Source of the DNA: Limnovirga soli
GTDB lineage: Bacteria; Bacteroidota; Bacteroidia; Chitinophagales; Chitinophagaceae
Direction of reading: 5' to 3'
DNA length: 64,000 bases
Assembly (NCBI RefSeq): GCF_013106755.1
Contig: NZ_WHPF01000002.1
Location: forward strand, 248,001-312,000
Part shown: one piece after another, positions 62,321-64,000 of the stretch
Position numbering within the stretch: position 1 is the first letter of the stretch
Layout of the letters: each line of letters starts with the position of its first letter
Position numbers and translations under genes: made by a program
Notes under the pieces: model-generated
What the model was told of the DNA's origin: nothing
The model's database searches: none
What the model saw: the letters and a program-made list of their open reading frames with translations, nothing else

Positions 62321-64000
62321 TTAATAATCACCATCAAAACAACCAATTGGCGAACCCGGAGGTGGGGCTTCATGCGTCGTTGGTTTGGCATCTTCTGGTG
62401 CTTTAATTCTTTCCATGGTTAATTGCAAGTATCCTTTATATACCACATCTGTATTTGTTTTTAGCTGGGCTTTTGCATATTCATTGATATTTTCAATAGC
62501 AAATTGCATAGCTGCCTTTGTAGCAAATGAAGCATCATTATTAATACTGGTAGCCAATAAATAGGTAAGTAAGATTTGCTCATTTTGCTTTTGTATCATT
62601 CCTGCCATTCCCTTTAACCTTGGGGCCTTCCAGGTTTTGGCAATTAAGGTTTTTATCATTTCATCAGCGCCCAAACCGGATCCCGTTTCTTTTTGCTGCA
62701 CCATTCTGTTTAACCGACTGGTATTAAATAAAAAAGATAAGGGTAAATCCGCCGCTGTTTCAGCAGCTGCCAGAGGGTCAAATGCCAGACCGGTCCTGCG
62801 GTTAAACAGCTCACGGGTATAATCATAACCTGCAGGCCTTGGTGGAATTAATTTGGTAACCGACTCAGGTATTGATAAAAATGCTGGATCAATACATTCA
62901 ATAATAGCATTAAGTGCCTGTTGCTGTTGCTCTTTGGTCACTGTTTTAGTCACCATTTGTCCATCACCCTTAATCGCATAAGTATAATACATTCCGCCAA
63001 CCACCTTGGTAGCCGCTTCAACCTGGTAGCGATGCATTAAATACACTGGCACCAGCACATCTTCCAGCATAGCAAGGGGAGTGCCTTTTTGGATATTATT
63101 TAATCCAAAATTATTCATGGCAACTGCTCTTATTTTCATTACATCCTTTAAGCCGGTAACCGGGTCTGTGCCATTATCCCATAAATGTGCATTCGGGTGT
63201 AACCCGCCTGCATCCCGTGCATCACGATCAGAAATAAAACTAAGTCCGCTATTGGCAGCATCCACCAATATCTTATTTAATGCAGTGGCCTCATCCGTAC
63301 CGGCAACAAATTCAGCATAGCCGTACCGAATACTCACCTTATCCCACGCTCCTATTTTGTTATCATATGCATCTGCCAAGGTAATCTTATTATCTCCTGT
63401 CAATTTCACCATGGGGTGGGGATAATCCATCACACTGGCCATGCCTTCGGCACTGGCAATATAGTTATGCATTAGCCCTAAAGTATGCCCCACTTCATGT
63501 GCAGCCAATTGTTTTAAACGGGCTAAGGCCATTTGAAGCATAGCATCATCTTTTGGTAAACTATCAGTATCAAATGGCGCCAGTAAACCCTGAGCAATTA
63601 AATAATCCTGTCTAACCCTTAATGATCCCAGGGATACATTGCCTTTAATAATCTCCCCAGTTCTTGGATCAACCACTGCATCTCCAAACGACCAACCACG
63701 CGTGGAGCGGTGCACCCAATTAATCATATTATACCTTAAATCCATTGGGTCGGCACTATCAGGCAATATTTTTACCTGAAAAGCATTGATAAACCCAGCC
63801 GCTTCAAAAGCCTGATTCCACCAACTGGCGCCTTCCATTAATGCGCTGCGGATAGGTTCCGGTGTACCATTATCCAAATAATAAACAATGGGTTTAATGG
63901 CTTCACTTCTTGCCGCCAGCGGATCTTTTTTCTGTAGCCGGTGACGAATAATAAAATTCTTTTGAATAGGTGATGCTACCGGTGTACTATAGTCAAAATA
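62321..64000 (-). CDS. Zinc-dependent metalloprotease (DUF5117-type), N-terminus outside window
   Basis: The frame is open to the right edge and codes family-like sequence (QKKDPLAARSEAIKPIVYYL) beyond the first ATG-like start, so 41 or more further codons precede 63877. The visible part carries the gluzincin/metzincin motif HEVGHTLGLMHN with three zinc-ligand His, FGDAVVDPRTGEIIKGN, and SVMDYPHPMV as a possible Met-turn. The C-terminal helical region is of the DUF5117/DUF4953 family. Secreted or periplasmic in relatives, but the signal is not visible. Substrate unknown. Confidence 0.87.
   Translation of the reverse strand, partial: YFDYSTPVASPIQKNFIIRHRLQKKDPLAARSEAIKPIVYYLDNGTPEPIRSALMEGASWWNQAFEAAGFINAFQVKILPDSADPMDLRYNMINWVHRSTRGWSFGDAVVDPRTGEIIKGNVSLGSLRVRQDYLIAQGLLAPFDTDSLPKDDAMLQMALARLKQLAAHEVGHTLGLMHNYIASAEGMASVMDYPHPMVKLTGDNKITLADAYDNKIGAWDKVSIRYGYAEFVAGTDEATALNKILVDAANSGLSFISDRDARDAGGLHPNAHLWDNGTDPVTGLKDVMKIRAVAMNNFGLNNIQKGTPLAMLEDVLVPVYLMHRYQVEAATKVVGGMYYTYAIKGDGQMVTKTVTKEQQQQALNAIIECIDPAFLSIPESVTKLIPPRPAGYDYTRELFNRRTGLAFDPLAAAETAADLPLSFLFNTSRLNRMVQQKETGSGLGADEMIKTLIAKTWKAPRLKGMAGMIQKQNEQILLTYLLATSINNDASFATKAAMQFAIENINEYAKAQLKTNTDVVYKGYLQLTMERIKAPEDAKPTTHEAPPPGSPIGCFDGDY

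Noticed and set aside
1-64000. tRNA or rRNA genes
   Set aside because: No cloverleaf-like or rRNA-like sequence was recognised in the intergenic regions; a covariance-model search would be decisive.

Overview
The window reads as chromosomal DNA of a Bacteroidota member, most likely a relative of the Chitinophagaceae. It is AT-rich, and genes start without clear Shine-Dalgarno sequences. Marker families fit this group: a type IX secretion (T9SS) sorting domain, a LruC-domain lipoprotein, a SusC-like TonB-dependent receptor without SusD, Ddl followed by a PASTA protein, a ferredoxin opposite a LuxC-type acyl-CoA reductase, and GH43/GH51/GH127 arabinose-releasing enzymes. I see no rRNA, tRNA, CRISPR array, phage or transposase gene. 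About 57 protein genes are supported. Two run off the ends: a penicillin acylase family protein on the left and a zinc metalloprotease on the right.

Layout. 1-8.4 kb: penicillin acylase, a small membrane protein, an orphan gene, TrhO (tRNA U34 hydroxylase), a minus-strand ddl-PASTA-rhodanese operon, then the divergent ferredoxin/acyl-CoA reductase pair. 8.7-15.2 kb: HtrA-type protease, GH13 enzyme, APC permease, secreted esterase and an exported protein of unknown function. 15.2-22.3 kb: a pseudogene copy of the esterase 3' end, a carboxylesterase, a Nudix-type (AraR/NrtR-like) regulator with a perfect 31-bp palindrome in its divergent promoter region, a GH43 lipoprotein, a Gfo/Idh/MocA oxidoreductase, an AraC regulator and a cupin. 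22.4-30.1 kb: GT39-type transferase, DUF58, a small exported protein, KdtA, thymidine kinase, VOC protein. 30.4-42.1 kb: GH51, GH127, a Tat-exported Gfo/Idh/MocA protein, peroxiredoxin, a stand-alone T9SS sorting domain, a LruC lipoprotein, a GMC oxidoreductase and another Gfo/Idh/MocA protein. 42.3-47.9 kb: a 38-residue membrane protein and a minus-strand series (TonB receptor, TPR-like protein, DUF2306-like protein, two related membrane proteins, winged-helix regulator). 48.4-52.3 kb: a surface-polysaccharide trio. 52.6-64 kb: mostly housekeeping or conserved genes, including a YdiJ-like oxidoreductase and an ABC-F ATPase.

The strongest unexplained signal is a family of dispersed intergenic elements. 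Each is built from an arm with a conserved core (type 1: CTTGCGTCGCACTCTTGTAC) about 25-30 bases inside an outer box resembling T-run plus GCCNGGC. Six complete elements of about 180-220 bp carry two arms facing each other. About twenty more single arms are scattered through the window, in four interchangeable sequence types. All lie between genes. Every convergent gene junction with more than 100 bases of spacer contains one, and many begin within about 10 bases of a stop codon. They look like non-autonomous REP/BIME- or MITE-like elements that may also shape mRNA 3' ends.

The arabinose theme (Nudix regulator, GH43, GH51, GH127, carboxylesterase, oxidoreductases) is split over two islands without SusC/SusD, so it looks like a dispersed regulon rather than a classical polysaccharide utilisation locus.
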